Shown: positions 32,663 to 43,904, counted from the first letter of the stretch. The stretch: DNA of 64,000 nt from Denitratimonas sp037478135 (GCF_037478135.1 NZ_JBBHDV010000002.1:277506-341505); one strand, 5' to 3'. Notes: generated by a model not told the origin, from the letters alone. Program-made: numbers and translations.

Positions 32663-35320
32663 ATGAAAAAAACCACGAGCGACCGGCGCAAGACCGCCGG
32701 CAAGAAGGCCCCGGCGCGTCCGGGTTGGATGCCGGACACCTTGATCCAGGCCGAGGCCGAGGAACGCCAGCGAACCGGCGCCGGTGCCGGCAGCGGAAAG
32801 GCGACGGGCAAGGCCGCGAAGAAGTCCGCCGCAGGCAAGACCACCGCGCGCAAGGCCACGGCAGCCGCAACGAAGACCGCCGCCAGAAAGACCGCCGGCG
32901 CAACCAAGGCGGCCAGATCGGCCGGAACCGCCCGCGCGACTGGAAAGCTGGCGGCCAAAAAATCCGGCGCCGCCACCAAACGTGGCGCCCGGGCTACCTC
33001 GCCGGTACCTGCACCGGCGCCCGTTCCAGGCCGCAGCGCGAAAGCCGCGCGTGGCAGGGACGCCGTTGCTGCGACTCCAGCGTCCGGCGCGGCACGTTTC
33101 CAGGACCAGTTCGCCGAGCGCGAGGCACGTCGATACGACAACCCCATCGCCAGCCGCGAGGCGATCCTGGCGCTGGTCGCGCAGTCGGACGGCCCGCAGT
33201 CGGCCGAAGAACTGGCAGTCAAGCTGCAACTGACCGCACCTGATCGTTTCGAAGCGCTGAGCCGGCGCCTGGCCGCGATGCTGCGCGATGGCCAGCTGCT
33301 GGCCAACCGGCGCGGCCAATACGTGCCGGCGCAGAAGACCGATCTGTTGGCCGGGCAGGTGATCGCCAATCCGGAAGGCTTCGGTTTCGTGCATCTGGAT
33401 GCCGGCGGCGAGGACCTGTTCCTGCCGCCGCGCGAAATGCGCAAGGTGCTGCACGGTGACCGCGTGCTGGCCAGCGTGGTCAATGTCGACCGTCGCGGCC
33501 GGCGCGAAGGCGTCATCGTCGAAGTGCTGGAGCGGCGCCTGATGCGGCTGGTCGGGCGTTATGACGAGCGCGCCGGCATCGGCCACGTCACGCCTGATGA
33601 CAAGCGCGTGCTGCAGGACGTGATGATCCCGCCGGATGCGCGCCACGATGCGCGCCCCGGCCAGCTGGTGGTCTGCGAGATTGTCGAGGCACCGCAACGC
33701 GGGCGTCCGCCGATCGGCCGCATCCTGACCGTGCTGGGCGAGGCGCTGACGCCTTCGCTGGTGGTGGAGGTCGCGATCCACGGCCACGGCCTGCCGCATG
33801 TGTTCCCGCCGCAGGTGCTGGAACAGGCCAGCGCGGTGCCGCTGGAAGTGCCGGCTACGGTTGCGTCCCAGCGCGTGGATCTGCGCGAGCTGCCGCTGGT
33901 GACGATCGACGGAGAAGACGCCAAGGATTTCGACGACGCGGTGTACTGCGAGCCGAACCGCAACGGTTTCCGCCTCGTGGTCGCGATCGCGGATGTTTCG
34001 CATTACGTGCAGCCCGGTTCTGCGCTGGACGAGGAAGCCCAGCTGCGCGCCACCTCGGTGTATTTCCCCGGCTTCGTGATTCCGATGCTGCCCGAGACCC
34101 TGTCCAACGGCATCTGCTCGCTGCGTCCGGACGAGGATCGACTGTGTTTCGTCTGCGATATGCAGGTCGACCGCGACGGCAAGGTGCGCAGCTCGGAATT
34201 CTACGAAGCGGTGATGCGTTCGCATGCACGGCTGTCCTATACTCAGGTCTGGAACGCGATCGGGCACGAGGATCCGGATGCCATCGCACAGCTCGGTGAG
34301 CGTCTGCCGCAGATCCAGCATCTGCACCAGCTTTACCGCATCCTGGCCAAGGCACGCAGCGCGCGTGGCGCGATCGAGTTCGAAACCGGCGAAGTGCGCT
34401 TCGTGCTCGGCCCGGCCGGCGAAGTGGTGCAGGGCGGCATGACCGAACGCAACGATGCGCACAAGCTGATCGAGGAGTGCATGATCGCGGCCAACGTGGA
34501 GGCCTCGCGTTTCCTGCTGGCGCACGACATCCCGGCCCCGCATCGCGTGCACGACCGTCCGCCGGAACAGAAATACGCCGATCTGCTGGAATTCCTCGCC
34601 GAATTCCGGCTTTCGATGCCGCCGTGGAACAAGGTCCAGCCCGGTGATTTCACCACGCTGTTGAAGAAGGTGCGCGAGCGTGCCGACAGCGCGCTGATCG
34701 AATCGGTGCTGCTGCGTTCGCAAAGCCTGGCGGTGTATTCGCCGCAGAACATCGGCCATTTCGGGCTGGCGCTGGAGGCCTACGCCCACTTCACCTCGCC
34801 GATCCGGCGTTATCCGGATCTGCTGACCCACCGTGCGATCAAGCACGTGCTCGATGACGGGCGCGCCGACGATTTCCGTTATGCGCCGCACGATATGGCA
34901 CAGCTGTGCCTGCAATGCTCCGAGCGCGGACGTCGGGCCGAGGAGGCCGAGCGCGAGGTCGACGAGCGCTATCGCGCGGCCTGGATGGAACAGCATGTCG
35001 GCAGCGAGTTCGATGGCATCGTCTCGGGCGTGACCTCGTTCGGCCTGTTCGTGGAAATGACCGACTCCAAGGTCAGCGGACTGGTGCACGTCACCCAACT
35101 GCCGAACGACTGGTACCACTTCGACCCGGTGCGCAAGATGCTCAGCGGCGAACGCACCGGCGCGGCGTGGCGTCCGGGCGATCCGGTGCGGGTGCTGGTG
35201 CTGCGCGCCAGTGTCGAAGACCGCCGCATCGATCTGCGTCTGGTGCCGGAGCGCACCGCCGCCAAGGCGGACAAGGGCAGTGCGACCAAACCGAAGAAGA
35301 AAACCCGTGGCAAGGACTGA
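32663..35320 (+). CDS. rnr: Ribonuclease R
   Basis: Processive 3'-5' exoribonuclease that degrades structured RNA. After the N-terminal extension come a helix-turn-helix and cold-shock domains (about 155-380), the RNB catalytic domain with TIDGEDAKDFDDAVY (Mg-binding aspartates), the FTSPIRRYPDLLTHRAI end, and an S1 domain (about 775-865). 885 residues. Odd: residues ~41-145 are Ala/Lys/Arg/Thr-rich with repeated KA and TA units, like histone H1 tails; E. coli has its basic tail at the C terminus. A short Lys-rich C terminus is also present. rlmB follows 22 nt later. Confidence 0.95.
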   Translation: MKKTTSDRRKTAGKKAPARPGWMPDTLIQAEAEERQRTGAGAGSGKATGKAAKKSAAGKTTARKATAAATKTAARKTAGATKAARSAGTARATGKLAAKKSGAATKRGARATSPVPAPAPVPGRSAKAARGRDAVAATPASGAARFQDQFAEREARRYDNPIASREAILALVAQSDGPQSAEELAVKLQLTAPDRFEALSRRLAAMLRDGQLLANRRGQYVPAQKTDLLAGQVIANPEGFGFVHLDAGGEDLFLPPREMRKVLHGDRVLASVVNVDRRGRREGVIVEVLERRLMRLVGRYDERAGIGHVTPDDKRVLQDVMIPPDARHDARPGQLVVCEIVEAPQRGRPPIGRILTVLGEALTPSLVVEVAIHGHGLPHVFPPQVLEQASAVPLEVPATVASQRVDLRELPLVTIDGEDAKDFDDAVYCEPNRNGFRLVVAIADVSHYVQPGSALDEEAQLRATSVYFPGFVIPMLPETLSNGICSLRPDEDRLCFVCDMQVDRDGKVRSSEFYEAVMRSHARLSYTQVWNAIGHEDPDAIAQLGERLPQIQHLHQLYRILAKARSARGAIEFETGEVRFVLGPAGEVVQGGMTERNDAHKLIEECMIAANVEASRFLLAHDIPAPHRVHDRPPEQKYADLLEFLAEFRLSMPPWNKVQPGDFTTLLKKVRERADSALIESVLLRSQSLAVYSPQNIGHFGLALEAYAHFTSPIRRYPDLLTHRAIKHVLDDGRADDFRYAPHDMAQLCLQCSERGRRAEEAEREVDERYRAAWMEQHVGSEFDGIVSGVTSFGLFVEMTDSKVSGLVHVTQLPNDWYHFDPVRKMLSGERTGAAWRPGDPVRVLVLRASVEDRRIDLRLVPERTAAKADKGSATKPKKKTRGKD

Positions 35321-35342
35321 GCGCGGCAGGGAGCGCGGCACG

Positions 35343-36095
35343 ATGGCCGGAAAGGACAATGCCCACTGGATCGCCGGCATCAATGCGGTGGCGGCAGCGC
35401 TGGAAAATGATCCGGACAATGTGCGCGAGATCATGCTTGAAGCGCGTGCCCGCAACCCGCGCCTGACCGAGCTGACGGAACTGGCGCGCACCCACGGCAT
35501 CGCCACGCGCACCGTCGCCAGCGAGGTGCTGGACAGGCTCGCCGCCGGTGTCCGGCATCAGGGTGTTGTCGCGCAGTACAGCGCGGCGCGCAGCCTGGAT
35601 GAAAACGATCTTGCCGTGCTGCTGGAATCGGCTCCGGCGCCGCTGCTGCTGATCCTGGATGGCGTGCAGGACCCGCACAATCTCGGCGCCTGCCTGCGCA
35701 GCGCCGCCGCCGCCGGGGCCACGGCGGTGGTGATCCCGCGCGACAAATCCGCGCAGGTCAATGCCACGGTGCGCAAGACCTCGGCCGGCGCGGCTGATCG
35801 CATTCCGGTGGTGCGCGTCACCAATCTGGCGCGCACGCTGGAAAGCCTGAAACAGGCTGGCGTCTGGCTGGTCGGCCTGGCCGGCGAAGCGACGCAGGAC
35901 CTGTACGCAATCGATTTAAAGGGCACGGTTGGCATCGTGATGGGCGGCGAAGCTGAGGGCATGCGGCGGCTGACACGCGAGCATTGCGATTTTCTGGCGC
36001 GCATCCCGATGCCGGGTGATATCGAAAGCCTGAATGTCTCGGTCGCGGCCGGTGTCGCACTGTTCGAGGCGGTGCGCCAGCGCCTGGCCGGCTGA
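35343..36095 (+). CDS. rlmB: 23S rRNA (guanosine-2'-O-)-methyltransferase
   Basis: SpoU/TrmH-family enzyme methylating Gm2251 in the P-loop of 23S rRNA. N-terminal L30e-like substrate-binding domain (1-75), then the knotted SPOUT domain with LILDGVQDPHNLGACLRSAA, GIVMGGEAEGMRRLTREHCD and PMPGDIESLNVSVAAGVALFE. 250 residues. The ATG at 35343 follows GAGCGCGGCACG and gives the normal N terminus. rnr-rlmB is a widespread operon in gammaproteobacteria. Confidence 0.96.
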   Translation: MAGKDNAHWIAGINAVAAALENDPDNVREIMLEARARNPRLTELTELARTHGIATRTVASEVLDRLAAGVRHQGVVAQYSAARSLDENDLAVLLESAPAPLLLILDGVQDPHNLGACLRSAAAAGATAVVIPRDKSAQVNATVRKTSAGAADRIPVVRVTNLARTLESLKQAGVWLVGLAGEATQDLYAIDLKGTVGIVMGGEAEGMRRLTREHCDFLARIPMPGDIESLNVSVAAGVALFEAVRQRLAG

Positions 36096-36180
36096 TCGCG
36101 CCTGGCCCGGCGTCACACCGGCATGGCGATGGCGTCCTGATCGGCGCACACTTTGCCTGCACTCCTGCTGGAAATCGCCC

Positions 36181-36789
36181 ATGGATCTGCGTCGTCTGGG
36201 TACCGAAACCTTCCACCGAGTTGCACCCTCGGGCAGCACCTTGCAACCACACCACTGGTGGCTGCTGGCGCTGGTGGCCACAGCCGGATTACTGCTGTGG
36301 CTGACCGGTTACATCGTTCTCGAACGCAACTGGCTGCCCGGTGCCTTCGGCCTGTTCCTGCTCACTTATGCCGCAGTGGTCGCGGCCGGCAGCCTGCCGG
36401 ACGAATGGATTTCCCGCCGTCTGGATGACGTGCTGGACCGCTGGGTGCGCGATCACAGTGGTGGCGGCTTCTACGGCATGGTCGCGCTGTCGATCTTTGT
36501 CGGCATGGAACTTGAGGCGTTGCTCGATCCGCGTGAGGGCCTGCTGTCGGGCTGGTCCTTCGTCGAAGGCCAGGTGGTGCAGCTGCTGATCGGATTCAGC
36601 GTTGAATCGCTGAAGAACATGATCATCGCGATGATCTGGCCGTGGCCGCTGATCGCGCGTGCCGGGCTGGTCAACGCCGCGATCTTCAGCTTTGCTTGCT
36701 GGGCGGTATTCGTGCTGGCACGCAACTGGCTGCCGGTGCCTGATTTCACCGCGAAGCCGGAAGTTGAAGACGATGCGTCCGACGACTAA
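36181..36789 (+). CDS. Multi-pass membrane protein of unknown function
   Basis: 202 residues with about five hydrophobic segments: 25-47, 52-72, 97-118, 124-150 and 158-181. Between them lie acidic-charged loops such as LPDEWISRRLDDVLDRW. Ends with an acidic tail (KPEVEDDASDD). The segment IGFSVESLKNMIIAMIWPW is distinctive, but I do not recognise a family. Same strand as rnr-rlmB with an 85-nt gap, so it may be read through. Confidence 0.65.
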   Translation: MDLRRLGTETFHRVAPSGSTLQPHHWWLLALVATAGLLLWLTGYIVLERNWLPGAFGLFLLTYAAVVAAGSLPDEWISRRLDDVLDRWVRDHSGGGFYGMVALSIFVGMELEALLDPREGLLSGWSFVEGQVVQLLIGFSVESLKNMIIAMIWPWPLIARAGLVNAAIFSFACWAVFVLARNWLPVPDFTAKPEVEDDASDD

Positions 36790-36899
36790 GGCCCGGGTTT
36801 TCTGATCAAGCGCCAGGGCATCAGCTGATAAGCGATGCACGCCCGGAGGGCGGACGGCTCGGGTAATCTGCGCATCCCGACCGCCGCCAGGAACCGACC

Positions 36900-37382
36900 A
36901 TGGCTTCGCTTTACGATTTCACCGTGCAGGACATCGACGATCAGCCGCGAGCGCTGGAGGAATGGCGCGGCAAGGTGCTGCTGATCGTCAATGTCGCGTC
37001 CAAATGCGGTTTCACGCCGCAGTACGAAGGCCTGGAGGCGCTGTACCGCAAGCACGGCCCGGCCGGGTTTGCGGTGCTGGCGTTTCCCTGCGATCAGTTT
37101 GGCCAGCAGGAGCCGGGCGATGCGCAGGAAATCAGGAATTTCTGCTCGCTCACCTATGACGTCAGCTTCCCGCTGTTCGCCAAGATCCGGGTCAACGGGC
37201 CGGAGGCCGAACCGCTGTACCGCTGGCTCAAGAGCGAGAAGGCCGGCTTCCTCGGCACCGAGGCGATCAAGTGGAACTTCACCAAGTTCCTGATCGACCG
37301 TGATGGCAATGTGGTACGACGCTTCGCCCCGAACGATGCGCCGGCCAAGCTGGAAAAGGACATCGTTGCGCTGCTTGGGTGA
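36900..37382 (+). CDS. Glutathione peroxidase family protein (cysteine form)
   Basis: Reduces hydroperoxides, probably with thioredoxin or glutathione. 160 residues; the peroxidatic residue is C36 in NVASKCGFTPQYEGLEALY. The Gln of the tetrad is in FPCDQFGQQEPG and the Trp in IKWNFTKFLIDRDG. The Cys at 64 (FPCDQ) is the usual resolving cysteine of thioredoxin-dependent members. Cytoplasmic, no signal. Convergent with the ABC exporter gene; the 212-nt gap (37383-37594) shows nothing clear. Confidence 0.93.
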   Translation: MASLYDFTVQDIDDQPRALEEWRGKVLLIVNVASKCGFTPQYEGLEALYRKHGPAGFAVLAFPCDQFGQQEPGDAQEIRNFCSLTYDVSFPLFAKIRVNGPEAEPLYRWLKSEKAGFLGTEAIKWNFTKFLIDRDGNVVRRFAPNDAPAKLEKDIVALLG

Positions 37383-37594
37383 GGGTCGCCGTGTTCGCGG
37401 GATGGTGCGGCGTGTTGCGTCTTGGCGGCAGTCCCCGGCCTTGCGGGTTGAACAATGGCCAGTTCGGTTGCGCCTCGGATCAGATCCGGAACGCAGCCGG
37501 GGTTGAAATCATGGGAAAGCCATCCCCGGATGCGGCTGTGCCTTATCCGGGCGACACGGCAGGGAGGCGGCGTGACGGCGTTTCGTGTGTTGCC

Positions 37595-39450
<1,856 letters not shown>

Positions 39451-39454
<4 letters not shown>

Positions 39455-39933
39455 GGAGCGCCGGCCTCGATGCGCCGCGCGATGTCGGCCTGGTCAAGGC
39501 CCAACGCCAGGCCGATTTCCTCAAGCGCGGCCCGCTCACGCGCGAACAGGCGACCATCGGCATGCGCCACGCGCACCAGGGTGTCGAACAATTGCGCCAG
39601 CTCCGGTGAGCCGACCGGGTGCAGTGCACGGATGCGCGCCACTTCGCCGGCTACTTCGATCTGGCGCATCTTGCCGCGCTCGAACGCATCGCTGGCCAGC
39701 GCCAGGCCGCCGCTGGGCAGGTTCATCTGTTGCATCAAGGCATTCACCACCTCGGCCTCGTGGCTGGTGACGATGCCGTCGGCCTTGGCGACATAACCGA
39801 TCAGCCCGAACAGCACTTCCACCGGCACCTTGCGGTCCTCGGCAAGCTTGCCGCCGGTGAACAGGTCGCCAACTGCGCTGCGCAGGTCGCGCAGGATGCC
39901 GGACAGGCCGGCGCTGGGGTTTTCCGATGCCAT
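39451..39933 (-). CDS. TerB/DjlA-N-like tellurite-resistance-type protein
   Basis: 160 residues, mainly alpha-helical. The TerB-like repeat reads VEVLFGLIGYVAKADGIVTS and, in the second half, LVRVAHADGRLFARERAALE; the two copies of A-x-ADG-x-[VL] are the metal/helix-loop pattern of this domain. Members occur as membrane-associated or stress adaptors, and most are not tellurite-specific. Four-base overlap with the downstream ABC exporter points to a functional pair. It is divergent from the fumarase gene. Confidence 0.78.
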
Positions 39934-40065
39934 CTCGTGTTCTCCGCAAAGGATGGGGAAGGGCGCAGGCGCCCGGCCACAAAAGGCTCGACGGGGCGCA
40001 CTGCCCCGGCCGGCGCCCCCATCGTAAACTGTCGTTTCCCGAAAGCCACCCCTTCAAAGGCAGCC

Positions 40066-41583
40066 GTGCGCACCATTTCCCAGAACGACCTGATCCAGTC
40101 CATTGCCGACGCCCTCCAATACATCAGCTACTACCACCCGGTCGACTACATCCGCAGCCTCGCCGTCGCCTATGAGCGCGAGGAATCGCCGGCAGCCAAG
40201 GACGCGATGGCGCAGATCCTGATCAACTCGCGCATGTGCGCCGAGGGCCACCGCCCGATCTGCCAGGACACCGGCATCGTCACGGTATTTCTGGAAGTGG
40301 GCATGGACGTGCGCTGGGAGGGCTTCACCGGCTCGCTGGAAGACGCCGTCAACGAAGGCGTGCGCCGTGCCTATGCGCATCCGGACAACAAGCTGCGCGC
40401 CTCGGTGCTGGCCGATCCCGCCGGCACGCGGCGCAACACCCGCGACAACACCCCGGCCGTGGTCAATATGAAGATCGTCGCCGGCGACAAGGTCGATGTG
40501 ATCGTCGCAGCCAAGGGCGGCGGCTCGGAGGCCAAATCCAAGTTCGCCATGCTCAACCCGTCCGATTCGGTGATCGATTGGGTGATGAAAACGGTGCCGA
40601 CGATGGGTGCCGGCTGGTGCCCGCCGGGCATGCTCGGCATCGGCATTGGCGGCACCGCCGAGAAGGCGATGCTGCTGGCCAAGGAATCCCTGATGGAGGC
40701 CATCGACATCCAGGAGCTGATCGCACGCGGCCCGTCCAACCGGATCGAGGAGATGCGCCTGGAGCTGTACGAAAAGGTCAACGCGCTGGGCATCGGTGCT
40801 CAGGGTCTGGGCGGCCTGACCACGGTGCTCGACGTCAAGATCAAGGACTACCCGACCCACGCCGCCAACCTGCCGGTGGCGATGATTCCCAACTGTGCCG
40901 CCACCCGTCATGCGCACTTCACGCTGGATGGCAGCGGGCCGGTCGCGCTGGATCCGCCCTCGCTGGAGGATTGGCCGAAGCTGACCTACAACCCGCAGAA
41001 CGCGCGCCGCGTCGATCTGGATACGATCACCCGCGAGGACGTCGCCAGCTTCAAGCCCGGCGAAGTGCTGCTGCTCAACGGCAAGATGCTCACCGGTCGC
41101 GACGCCGCGCACAAGCGCATCGTCGACATGCTCAATAAGGGCGAGCCGTTGCCGGTCGATCTGCGCGGACGCTTCATTTACTACGTCGGCCCGGTCGATC
41201 CGGTGCGCGATGAGGTTGTCGGCCCGGCCGGCCCGACCACGGCCACGCGCATGGACAAGTTCACCGATCAGGTGCTGGAACAGACCGGCCTGCTCGGCAT
41301 GATCGGCAAGGCCGAACGCGGCCCGGCGGCGCTGGAGGCGATCCGCAAGCACCAGTCGGTGTATCTGATGGCGGTCGGTGGCTCGGCCTATCTGGTGTCC
41401 AAGGCGATCCGCGCCGCGAAGGTGGTTGGTTTCGAGGATCTGGGCATGGAAGCGATCTACGAGTTCGAGGTCAAGGACATGCCGGTGACCGTCGCGGTGG
41501 ACTCGCAGGGCGTGTCGGTGCACGAAACCGGCCCGCGCCAGTGGCAGGCTCGGATCGGCAGGATTCCTGTCGTTGTGGTGTGA
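40066..41583 (+). CDS. Fumarate hydratase, class I
   Basis: Iron-sulfur fumarase that hydrates fumarate to malate. 505 residues as one chain, alpha part then beta part. Motifs: GHRPICQDTGIVTVF, MGAGWCPPGMLGIGIGGTAE and AMIPNCAATRHAHF hold the three cysteines for the [4Fe-4S] cluster. GTG start at 40066, with AAGG four to five bases upstream, gives the RTISQNDLIQSIADALQYIS start that fits homologues; a longer frame runs upstream without homology. Central metabolism, oxygen-sensitive form. Confidence 0.94.
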   Translation: MRTISQNDLIQSIADALQYISYYHPVDYIRSLAVAYEREESPAAKDAMAQILINSRMCAEGHRPICQDTGIVTVFLEVGMDVRWEGFTGSLEDAVNEGVRRAYAHPDNKLRASVLADPAGTRRNTRDNTPAVVNMKIVAGDKVDVIVAAKGGGSEAKSKFAMLNPSDSVIDWVMKTVPTMGAGWCPPGMLGIGIGGTAEKAMLLAKESLMEAIDIQELIARGPSNRIEEMRLELYEKVNALGIGAQGLGGLTTVLDVKIKDYPTHAANLPVAMIPNCAATRHAHFTLDGSGPVALDPPSLEDWPKLTYNPQNARRVDLDTITREDVASFKPGEVLLLNGKMLTGRDAAHKRIVDMLNKGEPLPVDLRGRFIYYVGPVDPVRDEVVGPAGPTTATRMDKFTDQVLEQTGLLGMIGKAERGPAALEAIRKHQSVYLMAVGGSAYLVSKAIRAAKVVGFEDLGMEAIYEFEVKDMPVTVAVDSQGVSVHETGPRQWQARIGRIPVVVV

Positions 41584-41688
41584 TCGGATTCACAGGCGGG
41601 GCCGGTTGCGGCATGCTGGTGTGGCAATCGCGTGTTTGACGAGTACGGCCGATCGGGGCGGCCGCTTTCCAGGGGAGATGCCATATCC

Positions 41689-42087
41689 ATGTTGAGGCGG
41701 GTCGAGCACGGGGAAGGGTTCGAAGTCCACTTCAGTCTGACCGGAGGGGTGTTGCGGGCACAGGTGGAGGGCCTGCACGATTCGTTCGAAATATCGGTCG
41801 CGTACTGGGCAAAGATCGCAGAGGAACGCCGCCGCTGCGACGTACGGCGGGTGCTGGTGATCGAGAACCTCATTGAGGACGGCCGCCCCGATCAGCTGCT
41901 GGCGCTGTTCGAAAGGCTGACCACGATGGGCTTTGACGGCTGCAAGGTCGCCTTTGTCGACAACGGCAATGAGCAGCTCTCGCTACACGAGCACATCGCG
42001 ATCCTGGCGCGCGAGCATGGCATCCTCGCCGCCGTCTTCAGCGAGGAATCAGCCGCCACGATCTGGCTGCGGCACGGTGAGGAATAG
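41689..42087 (+). CDS. SpoIIAA/STAS-like fold protein
   Basis: 132 residues from the ATG at 41689 (AGGGGAG at 41671-41677); a GTG at 41632 would add 19 residues. Alternating strand-helix layout: VHFSLTGGVLRAQVEGLH, DVRRVLVIENLIEDGR, GFDGCKVAFVDNGNEQ and EHGILAAVFSEESAATIW. This resembles SpoIIAA-like/CRAL-TRIO-related STAS proteins, often thought to bind lipids. No phosphorylatable Ser motif can be assigned. Ends near a bidirectional terminator. Confidence 0.65.
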   Translation: MLRRVEHGEGFEVHFSLTGGVLRAQVEGLHDSFEISVAYWAKIAEERRRCDVRRVLVIENLIEDGRPDQLLALFERLTTMGFDGCKVAFVDNGNEQLSLHEHIAILAREHGILAAVFSEESAATIWLRHGEE

Positions 42088-42242
42088 GCAAGAGGCGGAG
42101 CACGTCGCGTGTTGCGCTGCAGATGCTGTGGCTTTGCATGTTCCTGTGTCGGTGAGCGCAACTTGAGGGCTGAAGTCCGCTTTCCGGTATCAGGCAGATG
42201 TCTTCAGCAGCGCCCGCTACCAACGGTATGAAAAGGACCAAC

Positions 42243-42272
42243 AAAAAAGACCCGCCGAAGCGGGTCTTTTTT
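42243..42272. terminator. Bidirectional terminator after the tRNA-Glu gene
   Basis: GACCCGC (42249-42255), CGAA loop (with one extra base pair possible), GCGGGTC (42260-42266), with AAAAAA before and TTTTTT after. It can end the minus-strand tRNA transcript and the plus-strand gene at 41689. Confidence 0.92.
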
Positions 42273-42294
42273 GATCCAACCAAGTTGGTTGAGA

Positions 42295-42370
42295 TGGCGT
42301 CCCCACGGGGATTCGAACCCCGGTCGCAACCGTGAAAGGGTTGTGTCCTAGGCCTCTAGACGATGGGGAC
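42295..42370 (-). tRNA. tRNA-Glu (anticodon TTC)
   Basis: 76 nt including encoded CCA. The acceptor stem GTCCCCA pairs with TGGGGAC, D-arm ATCGTCTAGAGG, anticodon loop CCTTTCAC with TTC, and T-arm GGTTCGAATCC. Downstream of tRNA-Ala on the same transcript. Confidence 0.97.
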
Positions 42371-42379
42371 CTAAGTTGT

Positions 42380-42455
<76 letters not shown>

Positions 42456-42474
42456 ACGTGCTGGAAAGACGACC

Positions 42475-42503
42475 ATGTTAGGCTGCATTTTGCGATTCGT
42501 CAA
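42475..42503 (-). promoter_or_regulatory. Promoter of the tRNA-Ala-tRNA-Glu operon
   Basis: On the minus strand TTGACG (-35, 42498-42503) and TAACAT (-10, 42475-42480) are 17 bases apart. The tRNA starts about 20 bases beyond the -10. Confidence 0.8.
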
Positions 42504-42532
42504 GCGTTGTTTGCGGGCTGTTTGTTGCAGAC

Positions 42533-43054
42533 TCATGCGTCGATGATCGAGCGCGATTCCGGTGGCGTTTCGTGGCATCGCTGAGCGGGCCGGGGATCGC
42601 GTTGCAGACTGTGCGGCGAGTGACCCTGTTCGGCGAGGAATTCCAGCCATTTGCCGAGGAACACATTCATCTGCAGGCGGTGCCCGAGCAGGGTCTGGGG
42701 CGAGGGGTGCAGGCCCAGCACGTCCTGCCAGCGGCGTCCGACATAGCAGTGCGTGGCTTCAAGCACGCGCGCGTCGTGGTAGCGCCGCAGGAAGGCGGAT
42801 GGATCCGGCTCGCCGGTCATCGGATCCCTGATGTCGTAGGTCAGACGGTATTCGGTGGTGTAGCGGTGCTGCTGCATCACGTGCAGGTGCAGATCCAGGC
42901 CATCGCCAAGGCTGGAGCGCCAGTGTCCCAAGCCACAGCGGTGCGGCATGAACATGCGTTCGAAGCGGTCGAAATTTTCGCCATACAACGCCATCAGGTA
43001 GCCGAAGCGCGAGGCGCGCGGCAGGGTCGGGGTGGTGGCTTCGGCGAGGTGCAT
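42533..43054 (-). CDS. DUF1249 (YqiB-like) protein
   Basis: 173 residues. The family core is RFGYLMALYGENFDRFERMF, LHLHVMQQHRYTTEYRLTYD and RDPMTGEPDPSAFLRRYHDA. Members are small cytoplasmic proteins of unknown role. The C-terminal ~25 residues (after RLQMNVFLGKWLEFLAEQ) are extra and polar. It follows ppsR by 28 nt on the same strand, so it may be cotranscribed. Confidence 0.82.
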   Translation of the reverse strand: MHLAEATTPTLPRASRFGYLMALYGENFDRFERMFMPHRCGLGHWRSSLGDGLDLHLHVMQQHRYTTEYRLTYDIRDPMTGEPDPSAFLRRYHDARVLEATHCYVGRRWQDVLGLHPSPQTLLGHRLQMNVFLGKWLEFLAEQGHSPHSLQRDPRPAQRCHETPPESRSIIDA

Positions 43055-43082
43055 GGGCGTGGTTTCGGCTCCGGTTCCGGGT

Positions 43083-43904
43083 TCAGTACAGGTGCTTGTC
43101 GATATTGAGCTGGGACATCACCTTGCTGGCGATCTCCTCGATCGAGGTATTGGTGGTGCTCAGCGAGGGCAGGCCCTCTTGGCGGAACAGCGCTTCGGCG
43201 GCTTGCACTTCGCGCTTGCAGGTTTCCAGCTTCGCGTAGTGGCTGTCGGGACGGCGCTGCTGGCGGATCTGTTGCAGCCGCATTGGATCGATGGTCAGGC
43301 CGAACAGCTTCTTGCGGTGCGCGCGCAGGCGTGGCGGCATGCCGCCGCCTTCCAGATCTTCTTCGGTGAGCGGGTAATTGGCGGCGCTGACGCCGAAATG
43401 CAAGGCCAGATACAGGCAGGTCGGGGTTTTGCCCGAGCGCGATACGCCCACCAGGATCACGTCGGCGTCGTCGTAGTGCACATCGATGCCGTCATCGTGG
43501 GTCAGCGCATAGTTGGTGGCGTTGATCCGGGTTTCGTACTTGGCGAAATTGACGATGCCATGGGCGTGGCCGACCTTGGCCTGGCGGGTGGTGCCCAGTT
43601 CGGCTTCCAGCGGCACGATGAACGGGGCGAACACATCCATCATCAGCGCGCCGCTTTCCGCCAGCACCGCGGTCAGCGTGCCATCGACCACGGTGTTGAC
43701 GACGATCGGGCGAACGCCGCTGCGCTCACCGGCTTCGCGGATGCGCTGGGATGCGCTGCGGGCCTTGGATTCGCTGTCCACGAACGGAATCCGCTGGGTC
43801 GCGAATTCCACATCCGGGAACTGCGTGAGCAGGCTGCTGCCGATGGTTTCCGCGGTGATGCCGGTGCCATCGGAGATGTAGAAGACGGGGCGTAGCGCGG
43901 CCAT
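43083..43904 (-). CDS. ppsR: PEP synthase regulatory protein (kinase/pyrophosphorylase, DUF299)
   Basis: Reversibly phosphorylates PEP synthase on a threonine using ADP, and activates it with inorganic phosphate. 273 residues with the P-loop ILVGVSRSGKTPTCLYLA near residues 149-166, N-terminal ISDGTGITAETIGSSL, and RLKLFGLT-like region KKLFGLTIDPMRL. Divergent from ppsA across a 165-nt gap, the conserved partner arrangement. Confidence 0.96.
   Translation of the reverse strand: MAALRPVFYISDGTGITAETIGSSLLTQFPDVEFATQRIPFVDSESKARSASQRIREAGERSGVRPIVVNTVVDGTLTAVLAESGALMMDVFAPFIVPLEAELGTTRQAKVGHAHGIVNFAKYETRINATNYALTHDDGIDVHYDDADVILVGVSRSGKTPTCLYLALHFGVSAANYPLTEEDLEGGGMPPRLRAHRKKLFGLTIDPMRLQQIRQQRRPDSHYAKLETCKREVQAAEALFRQEGLPSLSTTNTSIEEIASKVMSQLNIDKHLY

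Noticed and set aside
32597..35512. A 971-codon frame on the minus strand opposite rnr, and similar long frames opposite ppsA (44445-46334), perM-hda (28416-30209) and the S9 peptidase (9457-11430).
   Set aside because: They mirror strong genes, lack ribosome sites and family motifs, and are His/Arg/Gln-rich as expected from the antisense of GC-rich coding sequence.
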